Source: Segatella copri (GTDB lineage: Bacteria; Bacteroidota; Bacteroidia; Bacteroidales; Bacteroidaceae). Taken from it: a stretch of 64,000 bases of DNA. The stretch covers positions 1,798,001-1,862,000 of the forward strand of contig NZ_JAPDUW010000001.1 in assembly GCF_026015295.1 (NCBI RefSeq), read 5' to 3'. The position numbers and the translations under genes were made by a program. Under the pieces are notes generated by a model. It had not been told where the DNA came from and ran no database searches. It was given only the letters and a program-made list of their open reading frames with translations. This document shows, in pieces, positions 16,085 to 25,214 of this stretch (positions within the stretch are counted from its first letter, which is position 1; every line of letters starts with the position of its first letter).

Positions 16085-17131
16085 ATGGAACAAAGAGTAA
16101 TCATATCAACCCAACTGGAAAGCGAACTGGTAAGTGCACTTTCTGAGTGTGAGCACGACAAGCTTTTTGTGCTTACAGATACTACGACATTGGAACTATG
16201 CATGCCTGTATTGCAGAATTTTTACTGCATGAAGGAAGCCCATATCATCACTATTCCGGCTACCGACAGCCATAAAGACATCGAAAGTCTGATGATGGTA
16301 TGGAAAGGACTGCAGGAGGGAGGAGCTTCACGCCACTCCTGTATGATTAATCTGGGCGGCGGTATGGTAACCGACCTGGGTGGCTTTGCTGCCAGCACTT
16401 TTAAGAGAGGTATCAACTTTATCAATATCCCTACCACCCTGCTGGCTATGGTAGATGCATCGGTAGGTGGAAAGACAGGCATCAACTTCGGCGGACTGAA
16501 GAACGAAGTAGGTGTGTTCAACGATTCTAAGTTCGTTATTCTCGATACAGAATTCTTAAAGACGCTCGATGCAGAAAACATCTGTTCGGGCTATGCAGAG
16601 ATGCTGAAACACGGTCTGATTTCTACAGAAGCAATGTGGGAAGAACTGGTCAGCTTTGACCTCGACAAGCCTGATCTGAAGCAGTTGCAGCGCATGGTAG
16701 GCGACAGCGTGAAGGTAAAGGAGCGCATTGTAGAGCAGGATCCTCACGAGCAGGGCATCCGCAAGGCGCTGAACCTGGGCCATACTTTCGGTCATGCGTT
16801 TGAGAGCTGGGCATTGAAGCGCAAGCCTATCCTGCATGGTTACGCTGTGGCATTCGGTCTCATCCCTGAACTCTATCTGAGTGTTGCCAAGACCGGATTC
16901 CCTACAGAGAAGATGCGCCAGACCGTAAACTTCATCAAGGAATTCTATGGTACACTGGATATTACCTGCGATGATTATGATGAGCTCATCGAACTGATGC
17001 ATCATGACAAGAAGAACCAGAATGGTATCATCAACTTCACGATGCTGGGCGGCATAGGAGATATCCGTATCAACCAGACAGCTACGACAGAAGAGATCAA
17101 GGAAGCACTCGATTTCTTCAGAGAAGGATAA
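16085..17131 (+). CDS. aroB: 3-dehydroquinate synthase
   Basis: 348 residues. It converts DAHP to 3-dehydroquinate in the shikimate pathway, using NAD+ and a divalent metal. Motifs: NLGGGMVTDLGGFAASTFKR (NAD binding), NIPTTLLAMVDASVGGKTGI, EMLKHGLI (metal-ligand Glu), NLGHTFGHAFE (metal-ligand His residues), HGYAVAFGL, MHHDKKNQNG. Complete and of normal length. It converges on menE; since menaquinone is made from chorismate, the neighbours share a pathway, though they are separate transcripts. Confidence 0.96.
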   Translation: MEQRVIISTQLESELVSALSECEHDKLFVLTDTTTLELCMPVLQNFYCMKEAHIITIPATDSHKDIESLMMVWKGLQEGGASRHSCMINLGGGMVTDLGGFAASTFKRGINFINIPTTLLAMVDASVGGKTGINFGGLKNEVGVFNDSKFVILDTEFLKTLDAENICSGYAEMLKHGLISTEAMWEELVSFDLDKPDLKQLQRMVGDSVKVKERIVEQDPHEQGIRKALNLGHTFGHAFESWALKRKPILHGYAVAFGLIPELYLSVAKTGFPTEKMRQTVNFIKEFYGTLDITCDDYDELIELMHHDKKNQNGIINFTMLGGIGDIRINQTATTEEIKEALDFFREG

Positions 17132-17143
17132 TTCAGCTAAAGA

Positions 17144-17176
17144 ATCTTTCTTCAGAGAATCTCTTTAAAGAAAGAT
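17144..17176. terminator. Weak hairpin between aroB and menE
   Basis: ATCTTTCTT (17144-17152) and AAGAAAGAT (17168-17176) can pair; the 3' arm overlaps the menE stop. It lies where two convergent transcripts should end, but lacks a strong G/C stem. Confidence 0.4.
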
Positions 17177-18148
17177 AGAGCGCTTCGGCTTTCCGGTTTC
17201 GGTAAGCGGGAGTTGATTTACATGAAGGAATTCCCTTGGAATCCAATATTTATGATCAGATAAGAGGCGGCGAACAGTCGCCTCTATTTTTTTCATATCC
17301 TCATCTTCCGTTAAGAGGACAGCAATCTCTCCAAACTTCCCGTCTTTTTTCTTGGCTATCATGAAAGGTTTTTCAAGATAAGGCTTCAACAGAGCCTCAA
17401 CCTCTTCTATCTGTATCTTGATGCCTCCGCTGCAAATCACATTGTCTTTTCTGCCTTTGATGCGAAAACGGAGTTTTTCCACCTTATTATATATATAGGA
17501 TTCTATTTCCACTATATCGTTCGTTATCAGGAGCTCAGCACAGACCTGCGGAGCATCTATTACCAGACATCCTTCCTCGGTCTGACTGATTTTCACACTA
17601 TCGAAAGGCTGGTACCATTCGCTAGCCTCATCACCGTTAATTCTTCTCAGGGCAATATGCGAGAGCGTTTCGGTCATTCCGTAGGTACTCCAGATGGCAA
17701 TTATGCCGGGAAGAGCCTTCAGTTTCTGTTCGAGAGCCTCATCTATGGCTCCGCCACCGATAATAAGATGCCTGATACGGCAGAGACGAGCCCGCTCTTC
17801 AGGAACCTGCAGGGTGTTATAAACCTGCATCGGGACCATCGCAGCGAAAGTAATCTCTTCATTTACATCTTTCAAAGGATGCCCACTTGGGCAAACAGAA
17901 ATAAGATGGAGATGGCGCTCTATACTCCGCACCACCACCATCTTACCTGCAATATAATCGAGCGACATACAGAGCAGGGCGCTATCACCAGGTTTCAATC
18001 CCAGGAAATCACAAGTGATGCGGGCTGAGTTGAGCATTCGCTTCTTCTCTACCATCATCGGCTTGGGCTTTCCCGTGGAGCCACTGGTATGCACCAGCAC
18101 CCGGTCGCTACCGTTATTCCATTCTGAAAGGAAATCTTCTAAAGTCAT
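17165..18148 (-). CDS. menE: O-succinylbenzoate-CoA ligase (AMP-binding enzyme)
   Basis: 327 residues, short compared with the usual 360-450, as is common for Bacteroidota MenE. ANL-superfamily motifs: LVHTSGSTGKPKPMMVEKKR (phosphate-binding loop), STYGMTETLSHIALR, FRIKGRKDNVICSGGIKIQ with hinge Asp/Arg, and LPLTETGKPKRS with the C-terminal catalytic Lys. It activates o-succinylbenzoate to its CoA ester in menaquinone synthesis. Its ATG overlaps the menC stop by four bases (ATGA), so the two are translationally coupled and act in consecutive steps. Confidence 0.9.
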   Translation of the reverse strand: MTLEDFLSEWNNGSDRVLVHTSGSTGKPKPMMVEKKRMLNSARITCDFLGLKPGDSALLCMSLDYIAGKMVVVRSIERHLHLISVCPSGHPLKDVNEEITFAAMVPMQVYNTLQVPEERARLCRIRHLIIGGGAIDEALEQKLKALPGIIAIWSTYGMTETLSHIALRRINGDEASEWYQPFDSVKISQTEEGCLVIDAPQVCAELLITNDIVEIESYIYNKVEKLRFRIKGRKDNVICSGGIKIQIEEVEALLKPYLEKPFMIAKKKDGKFGEIAVLLTEDEDMKKIEATVRRLLSDHKYWIPREFLHVNQLPLTETGKPKRSIFL

Positions 18149-19272
18149 TTTACTACAAACAGTTTGTCACCACGAATCTCCAAAGGCATCGGTATATTAT
18201 CAGTAAAGAGCTGACCGGTACCCAAGCCTTGCGGCATCTTGACATTAGGACCATATACTTTAGCTGCATAATGAGCAATAGCATTCAGACCGATATTACT
18301 CTCAAGAGCAGAAGTAATCCAGCTGCCGATACCGCGCTGGTTAGCCAGTTCTATCCACTCGTTACATCCATAGATTCCACCATGAAGTGAAGGTTTGAGG
18401 ATGATATACTGAGGACGGACGGTATCGAGCAAGGCCTGCTTCATACTCCGGACATTCACACCAATCAACTCCTCGTCTAGGGCGATAGGAAGCGGTGTTT
18501 CGCGACAAAGCTGAGCCATCTTAGGCCACTGATGCTGCTTGATAGGCTGCTCAATCGAATGAATGTCATATTTAGCCAAAGCCTCCAGCTGACTCATCGC
18601 ATTCTCCGGCAAAAAGCCACCATTGGCATCTACACGCAACTCAACCTGCTCCTTGGTATACACATCACGGATGCGCTTGATGAGATCGAGTTCCTTGAAG
18701 AAATCGATGGCACCGATCTTCAGTTTCACGCAATGGAAACCCGCCTGGAGTTTCTCCTCCAATCGGGCCAGCATCTCCTCATAAGTACCCATCCACACCA
18801 GTCCGTTGATGGTGATGCCCTCTTCTCCCCTACCGAAAGGAGAGTCGAAAAGATCTGTCAGGTTCTCCATTCCGGCTGGAACAGAAACCCCTTTCTGCTT
18901 CAACATTTCTGAAGAAGAAGATGCTCCTTCAGCAGGAACAATCTCCAAAAACTTCTTCGCTGCATCGAAGAACGAAGCGAAGGCTGTTTCCAAACCGAAG
19001 GTGATGCTAGGATAAGCACGAATCATATCGTATGGAATGCGTCCCATCTGCTCCACCATCTGGCACACCTGTCTAAGGGTGACGGCATATTCCGGTTTGG
19101 CATCGCAACTGAGATCTGGGAGCGTAGCACACTCTCCCACTCCCTCTACCCCTGGCAATTCATCCGATGTAAGGGTGAGATAATAACTGTGTCTCGTGGT
19201 ATAAACCCCACGAGACGTGCCTGCCGGCTGCTTGAAATGGAGCGTGCGCTCCGAGATTTCTATCTTATACAC
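18145..19272 (-). CDS. menC: o-Succinylbenzoate synthase, enolase superfamily
   Basis: 375 residues. It dehydrates SHCHC to o-succinylbenzoate. Barrel motifs: HCVKLKIGAIDFFKELDLIK (catalytic K-x-K), LRVDANGGF (metal Asp), SIEQPIKQHQW (metal Glu), PIALDEELIG (metal Asp/Glu) and YIILKPSLHGG (second catalytic Lys). A segment of about 35 residues before LFDSPFGRGEEG (PAEGASSSSEMLKQKGVSVP...) looks like an insertion in the capping region compared with what I expect for the family. Upstream is a repeat array and the GNAT-nitrilase gene; other men genes are not in the window. Confidence 0.92.
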   Translation of the reverse strand: MYKIEISERTLHFKQPAGTSRGVYTTRHSYYLTLTSDELPGVEGVGECATLPDLSCDAKPEYAVTLRQVCQMVEQMGRIPYDMIRAYPSITFGLETAFASFFDAAKKFLEIVPAEGASSSSEMLKQKGVSVPAGMENLTDLFDSPFGRGEEGITINGLVWMGTYEEMLARLEEKLQAGFHCVKLKIGAIDFFKELDLIKRIRDVYTKEQVELRVDANGGFLPENAMSQLEALAKYDIHSIEQPIKQHQWPKMAQLCRETPLPIALDEELIGVNVRSMKQALLDTVRPQYIILKPSLHGGIYGCNEWIELANQRGIGSWITSALESNIGLNAIAHYAAKVYGPNVKMPQGLGTGQLFTDNIPMPLEIRGDKLFVVK

Positions 19273-19280
19273 TTTATTTA

Positions 19281-19320
19281 AATGTTAAATGTTGAATGTT
19301 GAATGTTGAGTGTTGAATTA
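19281..19320. repeat. ATGTTGA-type repeat array upstream of menC
   Basis: About five ATGTTGA/GTGTTGA/ATGTTAA units in a row, the same unit as the arms of composite element A at 3.6 kb, but without core or inverted arm. It fills most of the 59-base gap between the GNAT-nitrilase gene and menC. Confidence 0.75.
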
Positions 19321-19331
19321 TCCTTCCTCAC

Positions 19332-20861
19332 TTACTTCTTCTGTTTCAATTCATACAGATCCTTGCGGCGGTCGCGAAGATTTCTTACAGCACCGTAGGT
19401 ATGAAGCTCATTCAAGAGATTCAGGTCAACATCTGATACGAGAATCATCTCGGTATTAGGTGTTGCCTCTGAACGCTTGCCATCGTTAGGGAAAGCAAAG
19501 TCGCAAGGGGTGAACACGGCGCTCTGGGCATACTGGATATCCATGTTGTGAACACGTGGCAAGTTGCCCACACTACCCGCAATGGCTACATAGCACTCGT
19601 TCTCGATGGCACGCGCCTGGGCACATACTCTTACTCGGGAGTAAGCATTCTGGGTATCGGTCATGAATGGAACGAAGAGAATCTGCATGCCATCCTCAGC
19701 CATTAATCTTGACAACTCAGGGAACTCCACATCATAGCAGATGACGATACCAATCTTACCGCAATCGGTATCGAAGGTCTGGATATGGCTACCACCACTC
19801 AATCCCCAGCACTTCTGCTCATCTGGTGTAACATGAATCTTTTCATACATATCCACGCTACCATCTCTACGGCAAAGGAAGCCCACATTATAGAGGGAAT
19901 CGTCCTTAAGATAAGGCATACTACCCGTGATGATATTGATGTTGTAACTGATGGCCAACTCGCGGAAACGGTCACGGATTTCTTCGGTATACTGCGCCAT
20001 CTTTCGGATGCTCTGTGCCTCACCCAAATCATTGAAACGAGCCATCAAAGGCGCATTGAAATACTCAGGGAAGAGAATGAAATCGCTCTTGTAATCGCTC
20101 ACAGAATCAACGAAGAATTCAACCTGTTCAAAGAGGTCATCCACCGAAGCGTATGGGCGCATCTGCCACTGTACCAATCCGATTCTTACGGTTGGCTTGC
20201 GGTCTACATAAGAATCCGTAGGTGGCTGATAATAGATATTATCCCACTGCAAGAGGGTGGCGCAGTGTTCGCTCTCCTCATCGCTAGGAAGATAGTTGCG
20301 GATTACGCGGCGCACGTGGAAATCATTGGAAAGCTGGAAGGTAAGAACCGGGTCATAGATTTCACGGTTTCTTACATGCTCGATATACTCCTTAGGGCGC
20401 ATCTTATCGGCATACTTGTGATAGTTTGGTATACGACCGCCAAACATGATAGCCTTCAGGTTGAGCTTCTCGCAGAGTTCCTTGCGATACTCATACATAC
20501 GGCGAGCCAGGCGCAAACCACGATAATCAGGGTGGATAAATACCTCGATGCCGTAAAGAATGTTTCCCTTAGGATCGTGGGTATTGAAGGTTTCATTACC
20601 CGTAACCTGAGCATAGGTATGATCACCCTTCACCATATTATAGTTAACGATAATAGAGAGCGCACAGCCCACAATCTTATCATCAACGATAATAACCACC
20701 TGTCCCTCAGGGAAGATAGTAATGAGTTTCTTAATCTGTTCTTTTGTCCAGAATACATCTGAGTCTGCGTAAATACGCCTAAATGACTTGGCAAGCTGAT
20801 CATAATCCTCCATGCGAAGGTTGCGCATGCCTACCTTTTCGATTTTTCGAGTTGGTTCCAT
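19332..20861 (-). CDS. GNAT acetyltransferase fused to a nitrilase/carbon-nitrogen hydrolase
   Basis: 509 residues. Residues about 10-200 form a GNAT domain (VVIIVDDKIVGCALSII, EVFIHPDYRGLRLARRMYEY). Residues about 225-509 form a nitrilase-superfamily domain with its triad: Glu in FILFPEYFNAPL, Lys in EKIHVTPDE, Cys in VICYDVEFPEL. The fusion is known in many bacteria; the amide substrate is not known. An in-frame ATG at 20900 lies inside the -7 box (20898-20905), so the start at 20861 (MEPTRKIEKV) is preferred. It lies upstream of menC-menE on the same strand, separated by a repeat array. Confidence 0.9.
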   Translation of the reverse strand: MEPTRKIEKVGMRNLRMEDYDQLAKSFRRIYADSDVFWTKEQIKKLITIFPEGQVVIIVDDKIVGCALSIIVNYNMVKGDHTYAQVTGNETFNTHDPKGNILYGIEVFIHPDYRGLRLARRMYEYRKELCEKLNLKAIMFGGRIPNYHKYADKMRPKEYIEHVRNREIYDPVLTFQLSNDFHVRRVIRNYLPSDEESEHCATLLQWDNIYYQPPTDSYVDRKPTVRIGLVQWQMRPYASVDDLFEQVEFFVDSVSDYKSDFILFPEYFNAPLMARFNDLGEAQSIRKMAQYTEEIRDRFRELAISYNINIITGSMPYLKDDSLYNVGFLCRRDGSVDMYEKIHVTPDEQKCWGLSGGSHIQTFDTDCGKIGIVICYDVEFPELSRLMAEDGMQILFVPFMTDTQNAYSRVRVCAQARAIENECYVAIAGSVGNLPRVHNMDIQYAQSAVFTPCDFAFPNDGKRSEATPNTEMILVSDVDLNLLNELHTYGAVRNLRDRRKDLYELKQKK

Positions 20862-20897
20862 AACAACTGTATTTTTATTATTATCTAAATCCGGGTG

Positions 20898-20928
20898 CAA
20901 AGATACAGCAAATTATAGATACGACAAA
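20898..20928 (-). promoter_or_regulatory. Promoter of the GNAT-nitrilase gene
   Basis: TATCTTTG (20905 to 20898) and TTTG (20928 to 20925) on the minus strand, spacer 19. The transcript would start near 20890, which fixes the downstream start codon at 20861. Confidence 0.78.
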
Positions 20929-21011
20929 GAGTTTTCGCAAATAATTGACATTTACGAAAACTCTTTTCATGTATTTTACACAAAGAGCGCGTTTACGCTT
21001 AAAATCAGATG

Positions 21012-22754
21012 CTAATATTTGGCATTTTCCTGTGGAATCGCTTTATCATGATCATCCAGATAAAACAACTTCACAGGATGATACTTCTCACTTGCCACAG
21101 AATATTCATCCTGGCGATAACGGGTCAGGATGCCTCCTATCCCCAACATCGTATGAAAAGCCGAAAGACTCGTCTGTACCTGTTGGGTACGATGACCAGA
21201 CAAAGTTTTCAGTATTCCCGGATATTGTTTTCCATAACCATCTGATGTCCAGATGATGAAAGGAACATGCAGCTCATAATCAGATGCCTTCGGGGCGGCG
21301 TGCAGAAAGAGGCGACGGTCATCATCAAAGATATTCTCTCCATGGTCGCTGGTATAGAGCATCGCCGATGTAGGTTGGCTATATACCCCATCCGTCTTTG
21401 CCTGAGTTTTCTCCCATTTCTGCAGACGTTCTACGATACCATGCAGGATATAATCGGTATACCGGATGGTATTATCGTATGCATTCAGCAGGTCACGCCG
21501 GTTCTCCGGCTTCGCTTCGCTCTTACTGTCAGGTTTAAAGAAAGCGAAATTACGGGGATAGCGCTCCTGGTAATTAAAGTGAGAACCATAAGTATGAAGT
21601 ACCACGAAGAGTTTCCGATAACGGTATTGCTTGGATGAAGAAGCATCTGCCGCAGGCAATATCCCATCCAACTTCTGCAACAAATCACTATCATAATGAT
21701 TATCTTTTGCAGAAGCACCTTCCTTCAGGAAGTAATGTTCATCAGCCTGTTCGCCAAGGAAATCAATAAAAGAATGATTAGGCAGCTGATTGCTGATAAA
21801 TACGGTATGAAATCCCGCCTCCCTGAAAGCAGCCAGGATACCTTTCTCATGAAAGAGACGTTCGAAATCCTCTGCTGATGCAGCCGACAGGAGCATAGGA
21901 ACACTCTTATGCGTAGTATTACTCTGGGTTGTAGCATCGGGAAAAGCTATGATTCCAGGAGTCTTGGAAAGCAAAGGATTGGTATCGCGCGGATAGCCAT
22001 AGAGACTGAAATTGTGGGCTCTCGCCGTCTCTCCCACCACCATCACATACACCTCGGGAGCCTCAGCATCGTGCTCGCTCCTGGCATCAAACCTGAAATT
22101 CCTGCTTGCCTCCCTGTAATTCTCTGAAGCCGCATCACGCTCGAAAGCAAGATAGAGATTATAGCAAACGTTAACAGGATAAAGCTGGTTGCGCAAGCGA
22201 TAATCATCTACAGCCACATAGCAAGCCAGCAGACAGAATAAGCCGACAGCAGCTATCTCCAAAGCCCAACGACGCACTCGATGCTGGAGTTGAACCACTA
22301 TCATCCCTTTCTTGCTGATATTGACAACAGCCAGAACCAGCAAAGGAAGATAAACCACAAAAACACCCACCACAGCAGGCAACAGATTACCAAGCAGTTC
22401 CTTCACCTCGCCAGGATTGGTAGTTACAAGATTCAGAAACATATCTACCGCTATCACTCCCGTCCCGAAGAGATAAAGCAATACCAGTTGGAAGGCAGCG
22501 AAAAAAACAAAAAGAAAAGCCCACCAGATCATCTTACCCGGGCATCTGGTTAACGAAAAGAACCACATGTAGAGTGCCAAAGGCAGCAACACATTGGCAC
22601 CACAAGCCCAAGGAGCCAGACATTCGGTATAGCACAGAGCTATATTAGGCAACAACAATGCTACCACAGCATACCCGTAAAGGAATGCGCCCGATGACAC
22701 CTTATTATATATAGGCAACACCACATTATTATATATATCCGTAAAACTGTTCAT
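21012..22754 (-). CDS. Lipid A/cell-surface phosphoethanolamine transferase, EptA-like
   Basis: 580 residues. About five N-terminal transmembrane segments (to residue about 185) precede a periplasmic sulfatase-fold domain. Motifs: VMVVGETARAHNFSLYGYPR (metal site), TTQSNTTHKSVPMLLSAA (nucleophile Thr), LHTYGSHFNYQERYP, LYTSDHGENIFDD and a late HAAP/HVPFIIW segment. It transfers phosphoethanolamine to lipid A or another surface glycolipid, which lowers negative charge and can reduce sensitivity to cationic peptides. It is the last of three genes in one direction (PCMD, Omp85-like, this), 58 bases after the Omp85-like gene. Confidence 0.9.
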   Translation of the reverse strand: MNSFTDIYNNVVLPIYNKVSSGAFLYGYAVVALLLPNIALCYTECLAPWACGANVLLPLALYMWFFSLTRCPGKMIWWAFLFVFFAAFQLVLLYLFGTGVIAVDMFLNLVTTNPGEVKELLGNLLPAVVGVFVVYLPLLVLAVVNISKKGMIVVQLQHRVRRWALEIAAVGLFCLLACYVAVDDYRLRNQLYPVNVCYNLYLAFERDAASENYREASRNFRFDARSEHDAEAPEVYVMVVGETARAHNFSLYGYPRDTNPLLSKTPGIIAFPDATTQSNTTHKSVPMLLSAASAEDFERLFHEKGILAAFREAGFHTVFISNQLPNHSFIDFLGEQADEHYFLKEGASAKDNHYDSDLLQKLDGILPAADASSSKQYRYRKLFVVLHTYGSHFNYQERYPRNFAFFKPDSKSEAKPENRRDLLNAYDNTIRYTDYILHGIVERLQKWEKTQAKTDGVYSQPTSAMLYTSDHGENIFDDDRRLFLHAAPKASDYELHVPFIIWTSDGYGKQYPGILKTLSGHRTQQVQTSLSAFHTMLGIGGILTRYRQDEYSVASEKYHPVKLFYLDDHDKAIPQENAKY

Positions 22755-22812
22755 TCTACTTTTTCATTAACACTTTAAAGAGCATTATCAAACTACATAA
22801 AGAGCATTATTA

Positions 22813-23988
22813 CTAAAACGCTTCATTGATATTGAAGAGAAAACCAGACTGCCCCGACTTACCGAATCCATAATCCAGACGTACATTCACATTCTTCTTA
22901 AATTCCCAGCGATAACCTACACCGGCATTCGGCAAAATCTGTTTAGAGCGCAATGCCGAGAATTTTGGGAAGATGGTTCCTGCTCCAACCCACACTACGA
23001 TGCCATTACGCTTCCATACATGTTGGCGCAACTCAACCGTAGCTTCCAGAGAATGTTTATCGCGATAACGGCCTTCATAATAGCCACGCATGGAATGAGT
23101 ACCACCCAATTCAGCCATCATTCCCCACGAAGGATTACCAAAGTTGAGGTTAGCCCCAATGTCCTCGGCAAGAACCGTTCCCTTACCCAGTCGCTGATAG
23201 GCATCAAAACGAAATGCCGTCGTACTGAAGGCATAATCATTCCCCATAAATTTTGGTCTGAACATCTGATTGATATTCAGATAGATACCACGATGTGGGT
23301 TCGTAAGATTATCTCTGTTATCATATACCAGAGAAACACCCGCTCCTACATTCCATGTATGACGGTCCATGCCCTGCAGCAATTCCGGACGTTCAATATT
23401 TCTACCTATTACATAGTCATAACTCGCCATCGGTCCGATATAGAAATTATCTGCTACACGAAACAGGAAGCTAACTTCAGCCTGAGCCTGCCAACGCTTC
23501 ATGTCACTCTTATTGGCATCGTTATCGCCCATCTCATAGCCTATTCCCCAAAAATCAGAGGGAAAAGAATAGAAATAAAGGTGATAATCGATGCGATATC
23601 TTCCTTTAGGAGCAATATGGTTACCACGGACACCCAACATGTAGAAACCTACAGAACTGACATCACCATAAAGCGAGACATTAGAAGGAGGAAGAATACT
23701 GTCATTCGGATCAGTACGGTATAGTCCTGCTGCCACCAATCCCAATCCAAACTTGGTATCAGAGGCATAATGAGGGCCACCTATCACACTAAAATCGAAA
23801 CGCTTATGCTTCTTGTTTTTATTGGAATCATTAAAGTAGTCAAGAATCCGGTTCACCCATGATTTCCCGGCATGTAAAGCCATCGTATCCACCTTCTCTG
23901 CAGATGAGATACTATCGGTTACAGAAGGCTCAGAGGCATAGCTGCCCAATGCCAACATCATAATAAGTATTGTCAGAATATGCTTCAT
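22813..23988 (-). CDS. BamA/TamA (Omp85)-like outer-membrane protein
   Basis: 391 residues. Signal peptide MKHILTILIMMLALGSYASE. The mature protein has a barrel starting at DFSVIGGPHYASDTKFGLGL and contains GTHSMRGYYEGRYRDKHSLE, the Omp85 loop-6 R-G-Y motif, with a final strand ending GFLFNINEAF. There are no POTRA domains, so this is a short surface-antigen D15-type barrel. Function unknown; it could secrete or assemble a partner. It starts 18 bases after the PCMD gene, so the two are likely co-expressed. Confidence 0.87.
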   Translation of the reverse strand: MKHILTILIMMLALGSYASEPSVTDSISSAEKVDTMALHAGKSWVNRILDYFNDSNKNKKHKRFDFSVIGGPHYASDTKFGLGLVAAGLYRTDPNDSILPPSNVSLYGDVSSVGFYMLGVRGNHIAPKGRYRIDYHLYFYSFPSDFWGIGYEMGDNDANKSDMKRWQAQAEVSFLFRVADNFYIGPMASYDYVIGRNIERPELLQGMDRHTWNVGAGVSLVYDNRDNLTNPHRGIYLNINQMFRPKFMGNDYAFSTTAFRFDAYQRLGKGTVLAEDIGANLNFGNPSWGMMAELGGTHSMRGYYEGRYRDKHSLEATVELRQHVWKRNGIVVWVGAGTIFPKFSALRSKQILPNAGVGYRWEFKKNVNVRLDYGFGKSGQSGFLFNINEAF

Positions 23989-24006
23989 TTTGTCGATTTT
24001 ATTATT

Positions 24007-24969
24007 TTAATACACCAATGCTACATTATCAATCCACAAGGTATTGCCTGGAGTTCCGATATAGGCTCCACCATCGGATGAGGAGAACTGAAGAATCAGA
24101 TGAGTAGGCTTTTCGTTAGCACTCGCCCATCCTACTTCTTTTACCGGCACACTCTTACCCTTGCTGTTACGGGCATAGTCAGTGGATCGCAGTCCCATAG
24201 TAGCAGCCTGATAACCTGCCATGTGGCGGATATCGCCATAATGGATTGTATAGGTAGCATCTTCCACCCATCTATCGGTACTCTTTCCGAATCTGACTAC
24301 CATCGTACCCACACGTTTAGCTGTTATATTTCCCTTAGCATCTTCATGACGTTTCTGCAGATAGAGCACAGCTATAGCATGATCTCGACCTGCAACCGTA
24401 GAGGCTCCGCTAAATCCATTCTGCTTGATACGATTGGCTGCATTAGGAAAAGAAGTCTTATAATCAAAGCGCAAAGCCTTAGGACGTGCGGTGAATGGTA
24501 TACCCCAGTTGATGGCTTTAGGACCATCCTTGGTACTTGTTATCGGTTCACGAACATCACCCAGAAAGAGAGAACCGGCAGCCAAGACCTTGATATTGAT
24601 GAGTCCCAGCACTTTTACTTTCTCAATATGGGTTACCAGTTTGGCACAATATCCACTACCATGTTTATCACGAAACACAGAGTTATTCGTCTTATAGATA
24701 CCCGATACATGTGCCAGGACATTAGAGGAACCCCAAGGCGAACCACCCTTATTGCTATAAGGAATATTACCATTGATAGTCATATTAGGTCCAACGGCAT
24801 AAACTTTTTTCTGATTTCCTCCGATAATGCCTGATTCTTTGATATTCCTGATTACCCAGTGGTCCATATTACCATATTTAAAAGGAACCACCTTTTCCTG
24901 TCCCTTAACGGGAAGGCACGACAAGGTAGCAACCGCCATAACGATGCCTGATATTATTATTTTCTTCAT
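24007..24969 (-). CDS. PCMD-domain exported protein
   Basis: 320 residues with signal peptide MKKIIISGIVMAVATLSCLP (a Cys at residue 18 could make it a lipoprotein, but the site is weaker than usual). The mature part matches the putative carbohydrate metabolism domain (PCMD): VPFKYGNMDHWVIRNIKESG, GGSPWGSSNVLAH, ITSTKDGPKAINWGIPFTAR, LRFDYKTSFP, FSSSDGGAYIGTPGNTLWID. The domain has a jelly-roll fold and is found in surface proteins of Bacteroidota; a glycan-binding or -processing role is presumed, not shown. First gene of the group with the Omp85-like protein and EptA. Confidence 0.85.
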   Translation of the reverse strand: MKKIIISGIVMAVATLSCLPVKGQEKVVPFKYGNMDHWVIRNIKESGIIGGNQKKVYAVGPNMTINGNIPYSNKGGSPWGSSNVLAHVSGIYKTNNSVFRDKHGSGYCAKLVTHIEKVKVLGLINIKVLAAGSLFLGDVREPITSTKDGPKAINWGIPFTARPKALRFDYKTSFPNAANRIKQNGFSGASTVAGRDHAIAVLYLQKRHEDAKGNITAKRVGTMVVRFGKSTDRWVEDATYTIHYGDIRHMAGYQAATMGLRSTDYARNSKGKSVPVKEVGWASANEKPTHLILQFSSSDGGAYIGTPGNTLWIDNVALVY

Positions 24970-24997
24970 ATCTGTTTTTTTTATATCATTAAGGCTG

Positions 24998-25005
24998 CAA
25001 AGATA
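24998..25005 (-). promoter_or_regulatory. -7 box upstream of the PCMD gene
   Basis: TATCTTTG on the minus strand (25005 to 24998), 29 bases before the start codon. No clear -33 TTTG is seen; the upstream side is A/T-rich. Confidence 0.6.
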
Positions 25006-25095
25006 GAAAAATATTTTCTAGTTTTCAGTTTTCTTCGACATAAAGCATAAAAAATTAAGAAATAATAATATATTTACAGCATTTTAATTGCCATA

Positions 25096-25140
25096 AAACA
25101 AAAAAGTCCTGCATTTGCTGTTATAAACAAATACAGGACT
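25096..25140 (-). terminator. Terminator of the rmlD-rmlB operon
   Basis: AGTCCTG-x-ATTTG (25105-25117) pairs with CAAAT-x-CAGGACT (25128-25140). On the minus strand it is followed by TTTTTTGTTTT, so it ends transcription coming from rmlB. Confidence 0.85.
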
Positions 25141-25214
25141 CCTGATTCAATATACAAAACAGAATCTCTTGCACCGGTTACAATAGAGACATGTTCCGAT
25201 TACTCCAAAAGCTA

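Noticed and set aside
18790..18900. Extra segment in MenC as a repeat insertion
   Set aside because: The SPFGRGEEG part is probably native to Bacteroidota MenC, and the preceding extra residues do not match the repeats of this window; no basis for calling it an inserted element.
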